Both the position numbers and the translations under genes were made by a program. Of a DNA stretch of 64,000 nt, positions 39,215-51,571 are shown piece after piece. Origin of the DNA: Ailanthus altissimus (Eukaryota; Streptophyta; Magnoliopsida; Sapindales; Simaroubaceae); assembly GCA_946807835.1 (NCBI GenBank), contig OX327684.1, positions 12,982,501-13,046,500 on the forward strand, read 5' to 3'. The notes beneath the pieces are model-generated. The model was given only the letters and a program-made list of their open reading frames with translations. It searched no databases and had not been told where the DNA came from. Numbering within the stretch: the stretch's first letter is position 1; every line of letters begins with the position of its first letter.

Positions 39215-42200
39215 TCAGGGATGGTACGTTAGCACCAACCCTAACAATCTCCCACTTGCTCTAGTGTCATTCCTGATGGTATCTCACACACATCAACTCT
39301 ACGCATTTTATAAACACGTTTAGAGTCATGGCTTTAGAAAGTGGGTCTGCTAAATTATTTATAGAACTTTTCTATAAATAATCACATTTCTTTAAACCAA
39401 GATCCCTCTAGTTATATGAGGCTCCTCTCAACATAGTTAGAGTACTGGTGTCCTCTTGGTACCTTGGCCTATACAACGGCCTAGTTTTATCACAAAACTA
39501 TGGGATATGATCTATCTGTCTTAGAACTCTTCCAAGTCCAGCGATAAACCTATGAATCCACACTGCTCTTTTTTGTTGTGCCAAAAAATAAATCTGCAGT
39601 GAATCTTAGTTTGGTGCAATTTTAACTCATTTAGTACAAATGAGAATGAGCACATTACTAGATATAGATACTTTATCATCTAGGCCAAACTAGAAGTCTG
39701 ACTCTGTGCATCTTTTTACTTGTAAGTCACTTTCTCCATATTTGATATCTTTTATACCCTCGAGGTATCTCAGGATAGGTTTGACTACCATCAAAATGCG
39801 GTCACCTGAATTAGACTGAAATTGGCTCATAACTCTTACAGCTATACTGATATCAGGCCTCAAATACATCATAGCATACATCAAGTTCTCAATAGTTGAT
39901 GCATTTAGTGCGTCAGATACTCTAACTCACTCATCTTCAATCTGAAGGTACACTCTCCTCGAAAGATGAACACTATGTTTAAAAGATACGTTAACTACTT
40001 ATAGTTAAGAAAACTATACCTTTCTTAGACATTATTGATGTGAGATAATTTGGTAGAGTCCTATCAGCTTCCTAACTCTATCTTTATAAAGCTTTATGCT
40101 TAGTATAAAGGAAGTCTCTCCCAAATTCTTCATGAAGAAATTCTTTCGAGTTACTTCTGACAGATTATAACATACTGACATCATTCTCAATGACCAGTAT
40201 ATCATCAACAAAGAGCATCAAGAAGACCATCATGCTCTCACTGACCTTTCATGCACACAAGCTTCTTTATTATTTTTGATGAAATTAGACAATCTGATTA
40301 TCTCATCAAAACAGTGATTTCAGTTTCATGAGGCTTATTTAAGCCTATAAATGGACTTCTTTAGCTTGCACATTAAACCAGAAGTTTGGCTGGAAGTAAA
40401 ACCTTCAGGTTGTTCCATGAATATCTCTTACTCGAGGTATTCATTTAGGAATGCCGTCTTTACATCCATTTTCCAAACCTCAAATTCATAACAAGCTGTA
40501 AGAGCTAATAATATTCTAATCGACTTTAACATCAATATTGATCGAAAGGTTTCCTCTTAAATGATTGCATATGAGTGATGATTACCTTTCTAGAACCAAT
40601 ATAGGGCCTAGAAGGTCTTTATCTTCCATCTGGCTCCCACTACCTATTGTAAACTTTTTACAACCAATGAGAACAATTCTCACAGGTAGCTAAACAAAGT
40701 CCCAGACTTGATTCTGATGCATAGAGCCAATTTTTGTTTTTATGATTTCTTATCGTTTTTTAAATCGATGTCTAACATCATCTTCATATAGGTCAAAATA
40801 TTATTTTCTTCTACCAAGAAAACTCCAAGTTCATATTCAAGCATCAAACATACCTAATATATGACCTAGATATCCTTTTTGACCCACTAGGAAGTGTGTT
40901 AAAAGGTTATTGCTTAATTGAGCCTAAGTTCCTATCCTTGGTTCATTAATTTCTAGATTGACTTCACCAAGTTCAATCTTTCTATGATTCCCACGATTCA
41001 TGAGAAACTCTTTCTCTAGGATGGTGGTATACTGAGAAATGAACACACTTCGCTTCTCTAAATCATAGAACTAGTATCCTATTGAATTTACAAGATACAT
41101 AATAAACCTACACTTATACCTCTTGGGTATTGGTTTATCCTATTGAGTAACTATTACAAAATAAGATACCCTGCTGTGTAACTTTTACGTAAGTAGGACA
41201 ACCCCAAGTCTTAACATATTTAAGATACGGCTTCTTTCCTCTTTTAATCTTATATAGAATGAAAGGAACAACTTCTGATGGAACTCTGCTTAATAAGCAG
41301 CTGAATTTAGAGCATTTTCTCACAGATATAGATCGGTAACACTCATTATCAATTTGACCATATCTAATAAAGTCCGATTCCTCCTCTTCAAAACATCGTA
41401 ATGTTGTAGAGTACCTGGAGGACTATAATGAGTGAGAATCTCATTCTCCTTCAAATAAATGGAAAACTTGCTGTTAATGTGCTCACTACCTCGATCTAAT
41501 TGAAGGGATATGATGTACATTTAGGTACGTTTGGTCATCTTCGTGAATACATTATTCATAAATTGGTTAAGTCTATATGGTTAGATAAAGAATTCAACCA
41601 TCCTTATCCAGACGGTTTAGGCTTCTCACACCTGTATGACCTAAACTCACATACCATAGTTCCGTATCATTTAAAGATTCTAATCTACTGACATTTCTAA
41701 TTGTATATAATATCTATTTATTAACTGACATTCAATTAATAAAACATCATTCACATCATATGAACATAAGGAGCTATTCCTCATATTCATATGATATCCT
41801 TCACTGTCAAGTACAGAAAGGGACAAATTTGTCAGATGATATTTTGGATATTATACCAATTATGCAATACAACCATTGTATTGTATATAAGAAGTAAGTC
41901 AAGCTGCCCAACAAATTGAACTAGCAAGAAATAACCATTTCCTACTTTTCACATTACTTTTACAAGATGTTGTATTCTAGTCTCTCTCAATCCCTACAAC
42001 ATATTGCAGATATGAGAAGGACATACGGTATCTCATACGCAGCTTGATCTGGTATCATATGCCATAGAAATGTCTATATCTATCAAACAAAAACCCGTGA
42101 GAGTCTTTCTGACAATTATAAGGCTTCTAGGGTTGTGGGATTTTCAATACCCAACTTTACCTTACTGTAGTGGAAACACTTTCCATCTACATTACTTTCT

Positions 42201-42748
42201 TCTTGATCTTTGGATTATATTACCTCTGAGGATTTATCCTGGGTATCTACCTCATCTTCTTCTCCTTACATATCTGGTCTCACAAGATATATTTGGAGTA
42301 TAAGATGAAGCACCCTAAACAAAGAGGGTCACACCCCCTCTATTCATATCCCCTAGAGAGGTGTTATTAGAAATACCTTGTGGCAAACTTTGATCAACAA
42401 TAAATCTAAGAATTTTTGAATCCAGAATATTTTTTAGATTTATTTTTTGGTCAGAGTAATTTCTAGTATCCTTGAGTTGGACTGCATCAACTATGCACAC
42501 CAACTAGTTCATAGTGGCCATTATACTTAACATGCCAATATAACTGGAGATATAAGCAAAATGGTCATTAAATCGCTAATAAAACGTTTTAAATCATGGG
42601 TATAACTATTATACATATTTTAATTTAAAACGCCCTCCTACTGCTTTACATAATCCCAGTAATCCTCGAATGGAAAGACAATAGTTTAAACTTTTTTAAA
42701 CTATACAGTCGGAAGTAAATCCCATTAAAATTTACTAGTGCCTCATGC

Positions 42749-43033
42749 TGTAGCAATATTGGCCTTTGTAAACCCAACAGGTAGACAAAATTTGTAAATT
42801 GCATCTCATGCAACTCTTACCACTTGTTCCTGAATACATCTTATCATCACGTTGTAGCAATATTGGATAAGTGCATTCCAAATTAACTTGTCAATAATCA
42901 AATATATGTTACTAATACTACCCTTACACTGTAGCAATATTGGGCAATACATTCGCATATATTTGCTTCATCTTATGTTTAACCGGTATAGTCCAAACCC
43001 AACCGACCAAGTCCCTCACGCTGTAGCAATATT
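42749..43033. repeat. Four dispersed copies of TGTAGCAATATT
   Basis: Exact 12-mers at 42749-42760, 42853-42864, 42931-42942 and 43022-43033 (spacings 104, 78 and 91 bp), usually preceded by CAC or CATG and followed by GG. They lie in the presumed gag portion of the Copia element. The sequences between them are not obviously alike, so this is a shared motif and not a clean tandem repeat. Confidence 0.7.
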
Positions 43034-43157
43034 AAAAAAAGGACGACGTGGCTTGTCTAACACCGTATTGATAAGACAGATCAGAATAAAATATTATCTT
43101 ATAATGTAATATTTTTCAATCTAATTAAGAGAGATTTTCCTTTCTATCCAAGGTCTC

Positions 43158-44591
43158 TGACACGTCCAGAATATAGGAGTTTATTCTCAAGTGCAGGATT
43201 GTCGAAGTAATAAATAACCCGATGAGAACGGAGTCGATCCACAGAGAAGTAGAATTAAAATTATAAATTATAAACACTTTAAAGATAATTAGTGCAGCAT
43301 AAGATATTTACAAATATTAATTCAATTAACCAATTCAGATAAAACGCTAAGGTTCGAGGGATCTACTATTGGCATAAGAAGTAAGAATATATTTAACATT
43401 TTTTTATAACTCAATTGGAATCCTCACACAAAGGAGGTTCCAACCGAAAAATATAACAATTAAAGTTCATCATCATTTATATATTGATTAGTATTTATTT
43501 CTATCAGTTATTATACACCAAATCTTATAAATGGGTTCAAGTATTTATTATGCCAATCTTTATATTTGTCTAAAATAAATCAAGACTCCCACTTTACAAG
43601 AAAGGTTATATACATCAAATCTTGTCAATGGTTTTAAGAATTTATTATTCCAAGTATAAGGTTTGTCAATAATAAATCAAGAATCACCACTTTTAGAAGA
43701 AAAGGGTATTAATTCTACAAACAAAATAAATACATCATATATAAACTTGCATAACTTAAGAATGAAGCATTAAATTCATGAATAAATATTAAACATATCT
43801 TATTACCTTGCCAAGAGTTTCACCCTTTCACCTTAGCTTAAAGAAAATTACTTGGACATAATAAAACTAAAGAAAAAGAAAACAAATGGAATAAGAAATA
43901 ACATGATTTAATAGTAAACAAGAGAAATAAATTTACAAAGAAATAGATACAAAGGACAAGTATTTTGAACTAAATTCTAACTTTCTAATTACATCATTTA
44001 GGAATAAACAAGCCACCTATTTATAGAAAAATATGGATAAATCGAGAAAAATTTGGAGGGAACCACTTGGATGATGAAAGTCAAGAATGGTGGCAAAATA
44101 ATTTGCATTGATTATCAATAGGGCACCCACTTGATTATCCAATTTGGAATTAATGTGATCCGAATTAATTGTCACTCAAAACATCAAAGTTGTAGATAAG
44201 TCTCTTATCTTTCCAAATTGAGTGATCTCATACGTATTAGATACTTATTTCTATAGTTATGGGCCACATACTGATGACTGTTCAATCTAGGCCTGTATTG
44301 CAGATCATTTTTGTTCTAGGCCATTTTCACCCTCTAAATACTTGAATTTCAAATGCTTTGTGAAATACAATATGTTAGTCATTGAGTCAGCTCTTCAGAG
44401 GATTAAGAATCACTCCAATTTGATCTTTAGGTAGAAAGTTATACCCATTTTATCGAACCTACCACAAAATAGTTAAAAGATAATTAGGTACAATATTATA
44501 AACATACTTAAGTTAAGAAAATTAAATACACTAGTAATACAAAACAATTATGTAAAACTCTTATTAAATGTGTAATTTCAAGTGTTCATCA
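43158..44591 (-). mobile_element. Solo LTR S5, gypsy type, inside the Copia element
   Basis: The + strand runs TGACACGTCC to TTCATCA, with target duplication GTCTC/GTCTT (one mismatch; 43153-43157 and 44592-44596). Read on the minus strand, its 3' end has the CTGTGGATCGACTCC block followed by TTATTTATTACTTCGACAAT. This parallels the CTGTGGGTTCGACATCCGAC and TTTATTACTTGCATACGA block of S3. No coding interior is attached. Unlike its relatives it has no dyad array. Confidence 0.65.
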
Positions 44592-44897
44592 GTCTTCATC
44601 TCATAGGGAGGGTGATTATCAATTAATCAAATTTTCTATATAAGTACAACTAACCCCCACCAATATGACTCCCATTGTGGTTACTAACACAAAAATTAAT
44701 CCTAGTTTATAATGCAGACCGATAACTCTTATCACTGTATCTTATAAACCTTAATTTATAATGTAGACTGATAACTTTTATCACTACATCTCATAAATGT
44801 ATACATGCAAAATTAATTTTGAAACACTGTTCAAAATATTGTAGCTGGGAACAGTACAAAATACTATTCTTTTGCTACTGTTCAAGTAAACAGTACA

Positions 44898-45181
44898 CAC
44901 CGTGGCACCGGATTACATCGCTACAGCACTAGGAGGTCAAACCCCCAGCGTCGAATTACCATCGCTGCAGCGTTGGGACATCAAACCTCCAGCACCATGG
45001 TACCCATCCATCACCACTGGGGCACTAATTCCAGAACCTTCAACTCTCTAGTGTGGGCTGGCCGCGTCGCAGCGCTAGGAGAAAGAACTCCCAGTGTTGT
45101 GACGCCAGATCTCCAGCGTTGCGACACTGGAAGGTTGAACCCCCAGTGCTGCGGTGCCAGCCCTCTGGCACTGCAGCGCCC
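44898..45181 (-). repeat. Phased dyad array in the leader of the Copia element
   Basis: The array lies between the primer-binding site (next to 45301) and gag, so in the untranslated leader. Clear units include CCAGTGTTGTGACGCCAG (45091-45108), CCAGCGTTGCGACACTGG (45113-45130) and CCAGTGCTGCGGTGCCAG (45143-45160), then a unit centred at 45173.5. Going left, centres by eye are 45069.5, 45047.5, 45018.5, 44996.5, 44967.5, 44952.5 and 44923.5. Intervals from left to right are 29, 15, 29, 22, 29, 22, 30, 22, 30 and 22. The left half is more degenerate. Confidence 0.65.
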
Positions 45182-45279
45182 AGTGCACCCCCTTTGGAAT
45201 ACCTGTTTCAACACATGAAATGCGCTATTTACACTAGACTTTTTGCATCCATTAACTCAAACAACACCTAATTATTTCA

Positions 45280-45301
45280 AATATGGCTCTGATACCATTT
45301 T
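45280..45301 (-). other. Primer-binding site of the Copia element
   Basis: Read on the minus strand immediately after the 5' LTR: AAAATGGTATCAGAGCCATA (four bases from the LTR end). It contains the full complement of the 3' end of initiator-Met tRNA. This perfect preservation contrasts with the many stops in pol. Confidence 0.9.
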
Positions 45302-47353
45302 TGTCGGGGATCTAATATATGTGCGTGTATGCATGTGTAATTGTATTTATTGCATAAAATAAATATCTCATACACCTTTAACGTTGCGGAAGAATTAAAT
45401 CATAAAATAAACATAATAAATAATATGTTAATTATATTAATATATTAGAAGGGTTGAAAAATTATTATAACGTGTAACATTATACACATGTATCCTTGGG
45501 GTCCATATGGAAAGCAACTCGTTGGCAGTTCTAGTCACCAACTCGGTGGGCTTGCGAGCTAAAACAACAGTCCTATATCCAACACTGGGCTTAATTCTTA
45601 AACTTTTAAAATGGCTGGTTGTGTGTATTCTTCCTTTTCTTTAAAAGGCAAGAAAATAAAAATTAAAACAATTCACAATTGCTTCTCTCGGCACCCAAAG
45701 AAAATTAAAACAATTTCAATTTCCTTCAATTTCATTGCCGACACACATCCTCTCTTACACAATTCACGCATCAATGTATATATATCTCATATTAAAATAA
45801 TAATATAATATTTATATAATATTAAAAATGACCACCTCTTAAAGAAATAATATTATTATAATGAAATAATAATATAAAATAGAAAAAGGATGACAACTAT
45901 ATTGCAATAATAATATAATAATATTATATAATATAATAATATAAAATAATGAGATATTTATGATTATTTAACAATTAAATAATCATTGTGTGAAATGACC
46001 ATTTTGCCCCTCATAAATAGTTACCAAGTCTACCCCTAGTGGGTCTCACCAAATTTCACACTTGGGTAAACTCAACCGAGGGTCTACAATACGCCACATA
46101 TCATTATACAATTATTGACTAATTATTGTATTTAACACTTAAATATAGACACGCACGCATTTCTGTGGTATGTTGGATATTACTGGACTGAACAATTTAA
46201 TTTGGTACGCTGTCCCAGTGCATAACGAGTACACTCCATATTGCGGGACTCCTTAAGTCCACACCTGATTCGCCAAATGGAACTATTCCATGAGTCTGTA
46301 AACATTGCCCCACACACATGTCACAAAAATACAAATCAGCGTATCGACCATCCAAGTAGAGGTTACAACGCATATGTATAGTCCTTTCATCATGATATCC
46401 TGGATGTGCAGGGATTTAGATTATCACCGTCATATTCTCATGTGCTCATCCATGTCATATCTCCAGACTTATATCTCACTGAACAATATGTGTAAACTCC
46501 TTTGCCATATTGTTCTACCTTGGCAGAAACTCTTTCCCGGGATTAATGCTTGTGGCCACAAGACTTTCTGAGATACAGCCTCGAAGCATTTAGATATTTG
46601 ACTCCCTACACGAGCTGACGGATCCTATATATGTACACACCAAACTCCATAAGCATTGGACTATACCCAATGACACCCAACGGTCACACGATGAAAGACC
46701 TGTGACATACGTGGAACCAAAGTATGATGGATCACTTACAAGCCCACCTGGCACTTATGTCAAAGGACCACATATATTACTCAACTCGAGAGGACCCTCC
46801 GTTGATGGCTTACATAGGGTGTCTGTCGGAGGCCCTCGTGAGTCTATCCTATATCCAATCCTAACTAGATACTCATATGTCAATACGAGCTCCAAGCTCA
46901 TGGTCGGCTAGGAACAACCATCTATACTATATAATACGACATATACAGATCTATATATAAAGGTATCCACCGACAGACCAACATACTTGCGCAACTGATA
47001 TTTCCTGACACCTGATTGTAACTCTTACAACTATCCAGTTACTAGTATATTTTCAGGTCTATGTTCTATTACAAATAAGGCTTCAATGCTTGGATGTTCC
47101 CTGAGTATTATAACCAGCTAACAATTAACTGTGCTAATATTTAGTATTTATATCTCTCAGTGTGGGTAATTATGAGCCCTTATCTAAACTCTTTTAGATC
47201 AGATCTAAACTCCCTCAAATCATATAATGTCTGTAATGTTCCATAGTATAATACTATATTAATAAGTATTAGCGATTTAATATAAACGTATTCTTGTATA
47301 AATATACAAGTATATGTATATTTAGGGATGACACGTAAGCACCAACCCTAACA
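45302..47353 (-). repeat. 5' LTR of the long-LTR Copia element
   Basis: At 2052 bp it lacks the two duplications found in the 3' LTR, so it is closer to the ancestral form. It ends ACCAACCCTAACA on the + strand. The five bases AGAAC that follow are the second target-duplication copy. Confidence 0.85.
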
Positions 47354-50300
47354 AGAACTTCTTGATCTCTTCTTCCTTGATTTATCTCTTCCCTAAAACT
47401 TATGATACCTCAATTCTTTCTTTTAAAATTTTTTGCAAAGAATTTCTTCTTTTTCTAAAACTGAGGGTATTATTCATTTAAAGCTATTTTTTTTGTTTTC
47501 ATTTCTCTCTTTTTAAAATTTTGTTTTTATATATGTACCCCTAAACTTAGATTGTTATATACCTTCAAAACGTATTGCTTTTCATTGCAATTACATTTTT
47601 CACATATACAACCTTTTTTCTTTTAAGAATATTTCTAAGTAAATTCAAGGTTATGATGCTACCGGTAGATTTTAAGATAAATAAGTAAGAAGTCTTGCGA
47701 CTTGTAATGCGGTTAAACAAAAAAAATAGGTAATTAGGCTCAAAAAGTGTAACTAGGAATAAATATACTTTAAAGGTTAATTAGAAAAGGCTTAAACAAT
47801 CAGAAGATGGCTTAATGTAATTTTTCTATTAATGTGTTTCCTAAGATTTCACCTCAAGTAGTAATCAAGCAAGTTCTAAAGTGTTGGTCATCGAGACTGT
47901 GGTGTACTACTTAAGCATAAATATTTCTAAGCAAAAAATTCAACTAATACATGCTTATTTCAATATGCTCAAGAATAAGTGATAAAAAATAAAGTGGAAT
48001 TTCATCCAAGAATCATGATATAAGAATTATCTTAAGCATCTATTATTTTCTAGAGACTTGTAAAATAAATTCAGTTAATATTTTAATTTTTAGCATGGAC
48101 TAATGATCATCATCTCAACCAAATCTTAACAACCTAAAAAAAATATTTTCTCCACAAGACAACCAATTAAATCATGCAGCAAAAATAAACACAAGTGTTT
48201 TCTACCCCCAAACTTAAATTAGATATTGTCCTCAATGTCTAAAAATAAACTTAAAAGTAAGAAAAACTCATATGGTAGTTGACGTTGAAACATTACAGCG
48301 TTGTCATCTATTGGTTGGACTGTAGTGTTCCTTGGCTTCTAACGCTTACAATTGCTTATACTGCTTCATTGAATACTCCTCTTGCGGATTTTATTCCTAA
48401 AAAGTAAAGAAAATATCATAATTAAATTTGAAAATAAGTAAATAAAAATAAAAATTACTTGGGTTGCCTCCTAAAAAGCGCTTGATTTAACGTCGTTGGG
48501 TTAGCAGAGTTCATTCAATTCTTATAGAGTTCAACATTAATAGTAGAAGCATCTGTGTATATTAGCTTAATGTGTTTCTTCTATCTTGGCTTCCATATTT
48601 TATTTATTGGATCTTGGGCAGCAACTTGTTCCTCTTTTGTGTGTTTCTTCGAAAAGACTTTAATGTTAGACTAGTGAAGCAGTTTTTTTGTGCCATTTTC
48701 TTTAATCCTCTTTTCTATACTTCTCTTTATTTTCGTTTCTTTTCTTCCTATGCTTTAACGCTTTCTTTTTTATGTAAGGATTCAACATCTCCATGTTTTT
48801 GGGCTCTTGTGCATTTGGTTTTGCCATATTAATGCTGAACAGTTAAGTAATATAGCGTCCATAGACTGATTCTGCTCTTTATTATTGGTATTTTTTTGCT
48901 GTGTTGTCACTTTTTTGCACCTTAGAATGTTGCTGCACTTTAATACCAGTTTCTGTACTTTTCCTTACTAAAAATTCTGCACTTTTTTCTAGACTAGTAT
49001 GTTGCTGATTTTCTATTTCAACACTTGTTTGACACTTCAATAGTCTTTGAGAAAAAGGAATAGGCGGCCTATATGGTTACACTTTCTTCTCATTTATACT
49101 TGATGGTAGTGGTGTAGATGTGTTTTCTTGTAAGATCTTACCACTCCTCAAGTTGAAGGCTTGACATTACTCTACACCCCTTCTTGGATTTATCTTAGTA
49201 TCCCTTGGTAAAGTGCATTGAGGTCTCCTATTAATTGCAGTAGTAAATTATCTCATTTGGACCTCTAAATTCTTCAAAGACGCTGAATGATTCTGTGGGA
49301 TGACATTGTTGGACTTCATATATTGTATAAACATGTCTTCCAAAGTCAACTTCTTTTCTTGCGGTGGTTGAAATCCTAGGGGATTAAATAGTCTAGATGA
49401 CTCCCATTGGTTGTTACCCCAAGAGAACTTTGGACGATCTCTCTACCCCGAATTGTAGAGGTTGGATTATGGGATAGGTTGCTGTCGGTTAAATTGCCCA
49501 CAAAATATGCTTCCATGCACCGCCCATTCATGTGGTTATCACCACAAAAGTCTCATATCACTTGTTGGGTTTTAACGGTGTTTAATGCATCAAAATTTTT
49601 GGATAATAAGTTGATTTGCACTGTCAATGCATTAAATAGGTCAATCTCATATACACTAGTGACTTTTTTGGGTGTAACTCTCTCAATTGGCCATTGGTAA
49701 CTATTTGACACCATCTCTTCCAATAGATCATAAGTCTCATCTGTGGATTTATTCATTAACGCTCCTCCAGCAGCGACAACTACAATGGTTCTCAAATGAC
49801 CTACGAATCCATTATAGAACATTTGGACTACTAGCTATTTAGGGACTCCATGATGAGGACACTTCCTTAATATGTCCTTATAGCGCTCCTATGCCTCATA
49901 CAATAATTCTCCACCAAATGAGGTGATATCATTCCTTATTTTTGCTATGTTTGTTGGTGGGAAAAACTTGGCTAAGAAATTCTGAGCTAAATCTTCCTAC
50001 GTCAACATAGATCCTGACGGTAATGACATCAACCAACTCTTAGCTTTATCCCTTAAGAAGAAAGGGAATAGTCTCAATCTGATGGCATCGTCGGAGACTC
50101 CGTTGTGCTTGAAGGTATCACAAATTTTGAAGAAATTTATGATATGAATGTTTGGATTATCATTAGGGGCTTCATTGAACTGTACAGTCTCTTTTAGCAT
50201 TTGAATAACATTTGGCTTGATATCAAAGTTATTGACAATGACGGTTGGTCGTCGAATAATAGATTGCACACCATCGATAGTTAGGATAGCATACTCTCTC

Positions 50301-50533
50301 AACGCCCTCTGTGGTATCATAGGCTCAAGGATAAGATTGTTGATGTTATTATTTTTTTTCCTCCATAGTGTGATCTGTCAAAGAAAAATAAAAAGAAGTT
50401 CAAAGTAAAAGAAGAAAATAAACTGAAATAAAAAAATAAAAAAATAAAAAATTGAAGTAAAAGCTAGTAGTTTGGTATTAATATTGATCTAAAGAATAGA
50501 TAGATATAGTCCTCGGCAATGACACCAAAAATT
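47354..50533 (-). pseudogene. Athila-like element interior with gag
   Basis: Minus-strand frame 49997-50320 encodes ALREYAILTIDGVQSIIRRP, then NNFDIKPNVIQML and FFKICDTFKHNGVSDDAIRL, closely matching the plant gypsy gag consensus. A second frame (49553-49822) has YNGF, AAGGALMNKS and SNSYQWP, also typical of this gag. The two are in different frames with a break between about 49823 and 49996, so gag is broken. To the left (47354-48570) I see non-coding AT-rich interior. Reverse transcriptase, RNase H and integrase were not found, so pol is missing. Confidence 0.78.
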
Positions 50534-51325
50534 TGATTGATGCTATAGTAGCTAAGTGCAAGTGTATGCTATCATATCAAGTAATATAGGATTTTAAGCC
50601 AACAATTTTAATACCAATTGTTGGCTTAGACACTAATTTCGTCATAAGCCTCTGTTGATAGTTGAGTGAATATATTATATATTCTAACAATCACCTACAT
50701 GTCTATGGTAATCAAATCAAAATTTAATTCATTAAGATCAAGTCTAATTCATGCCATACAATCCATCTAGGTATATGTCTATCCTAGATAGAACTCATAG
50801 TTGTTATCCTATGATCATGCATCAAACTATTCTAAGCTAAACACATGAATTTTTTTATCAAGTTTATCATAGTTCCTCAATCATTCATAACACTGGCCAG
50901 ATATAATGAAAGTATTAAACTCAGATAAAATGAATCAATTATATGTATTAAGTTCACAAAATAAAAAATAACAAAATCCAACTACATACTAGGTTTAATA
51001 GCTTAACCATAGATATATAATGTTTAGCTCATCACAAAACTAAAAGTATTAAACCAATTCATGAATAACAACAAGAATAAGAACATAATAATAAGAAAAG
51101 AGAAGAAAAACCAATCAAGAAGACGCCTTGGGTTGCTTCTCTCTCAATCTTGACTTGAACTTTGATTCAAGATCTTGAATTTTGATTCAAGATCTTGAAT
51201 TTTGATTTCTTAACTTTGATATTTGATTTTGTGTGTGAATTATTTCTCTATATTTTTTCTTTTCTAAAATCTATGTTTTAACTCTTAAAAGAGTGCTTTT
51301 ATAAGTACAAGAAATCCTAAAGTAG
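50534..51325 (-). repeat. 5' LTR of the Athila-like element, truncated
   Basis: It starts TGATTGATGCTATAG like the partner LTR at 35316. It lacks about 250 bp that the partner has (about 35375-35620). Similarity to the partner stops near 51322, after AGAAATCCTAAAGTAG. The outer 380 bp, including the expected dyads and terminal TTATCA, are gone, replaced by the resuming Copia A sequence. One deletion therefore removed the LTR end and neighbouring host-element sequence. Confidence 0.7.
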
Positions 51326-51571
51326 ATATCATTAGATATCTAAGATATTCAGATTCCAATTTTGTTGGTTGCTTCAATAGCAGAAGATCCACCTCTAACT
51401 ATGTCTTAATGTTGGTTGGAGAAGTCGTATAATAGAAGCGTGTCAAATAGTCACTCATAACTTCTTCTCCTATGGAAGCGGAATTTATACCTTGTTATAA
51501 GGCATCCAACCAACCAATATGATTGCAGAATTTTATCATTGGGTTATAAATTATCGATGGCATTGAGAGAC

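Larger units (their letters stand above)
36923..39246 (-). repeat. 3' LTR of the long-LTR Copia element
   Basis: At 2324 bp it is 272 bp longer than the other LTR. Two local events account for this: an inverted duplication at 37356-37554 and an 84-bp tandem duplication at 39047-39214. Apart from these and scattered substitutions the two LTRs align throughout. Confidence 0.85.
39247..45301 (-). pseudogene. Copia interior: integrase, reverse transcriptase, RNase H, degenerate
   Basis: On the minus strand, from right to left: integrase pieces at 41320-41520 (DRGSEH, LKENEILTHYSPPGT) and 41135-41323 (LSRVPSEVVPF, KTWGCPTYV); the reverse transcriptase MDVKTAFLN block near 40455; the LFVDDI box near 40205-40225; and RNase H-linked MMYAMMYLRPDIS at 39690-39884. 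The order integrase, reverse transcriptase, RNase H defines Copia. Stops and frameshifts are frequent in every domain. The gag region should lie between about 42300 and 44900 but is not clearly readable and is interrupted by S5. Confidence 0.78.
36923..47353 (-). mobile_element. Long-LTR Copia retrotransposon, nearly complete, minus strand
   Basis: The element is about 10.4 kb with LTRs over 2 kb: 36923-39246 (3') and 45302-47353 (5'), both running TGTCGG to CCTAACA on the + strand. The primer site next to the right LTR reads, on the minus strand, TGGTATCAGAGCCATA, a perfect initiator-Met site. The polypurine tract next to the left LTR reads AGCAAGTGGGAGAT. The target duplication is AGAAT/AGAAC. 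The interior holds integrase, reverse transcriptase and RNase H in Copia order, with many stops, plus the later solo LTR S5. It sits inside the Athila-like element. Confidence 0.88.
35316..51325 (-). mobile_element. Athila-like Ty3/gypsy element, split by a Copia element
   Basis: LTRs in minus orientation lie at 35316-36405 and 50534-51325, the latter truncated. Beside the right LTR the minus strand reads TTTTTGGTGTCATTGCC, a decayed form of the Athila/Tat primer site TTTTTGGCGCCGTTGCC (tRNA-Asp type). Beside the left LTR it reads TTAAGTTTAAGGGTATTTGA, as in Athila polypurine tracts. Interior: 36406-36922 plus 47354-50533, with gag only. The pol region is missing, so it was already deleted. 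It inserted into Copia A. The Copia element 36923-47353 then inserted into it. Confidence 0.75.

Noticed and set aside
45011..45214. Cys/Arg-rich frames in the Copia leader
   Set aside because: Frames on both strands here come from the GC-rich dyad array, which is otherwise non-coding and lies before gag.
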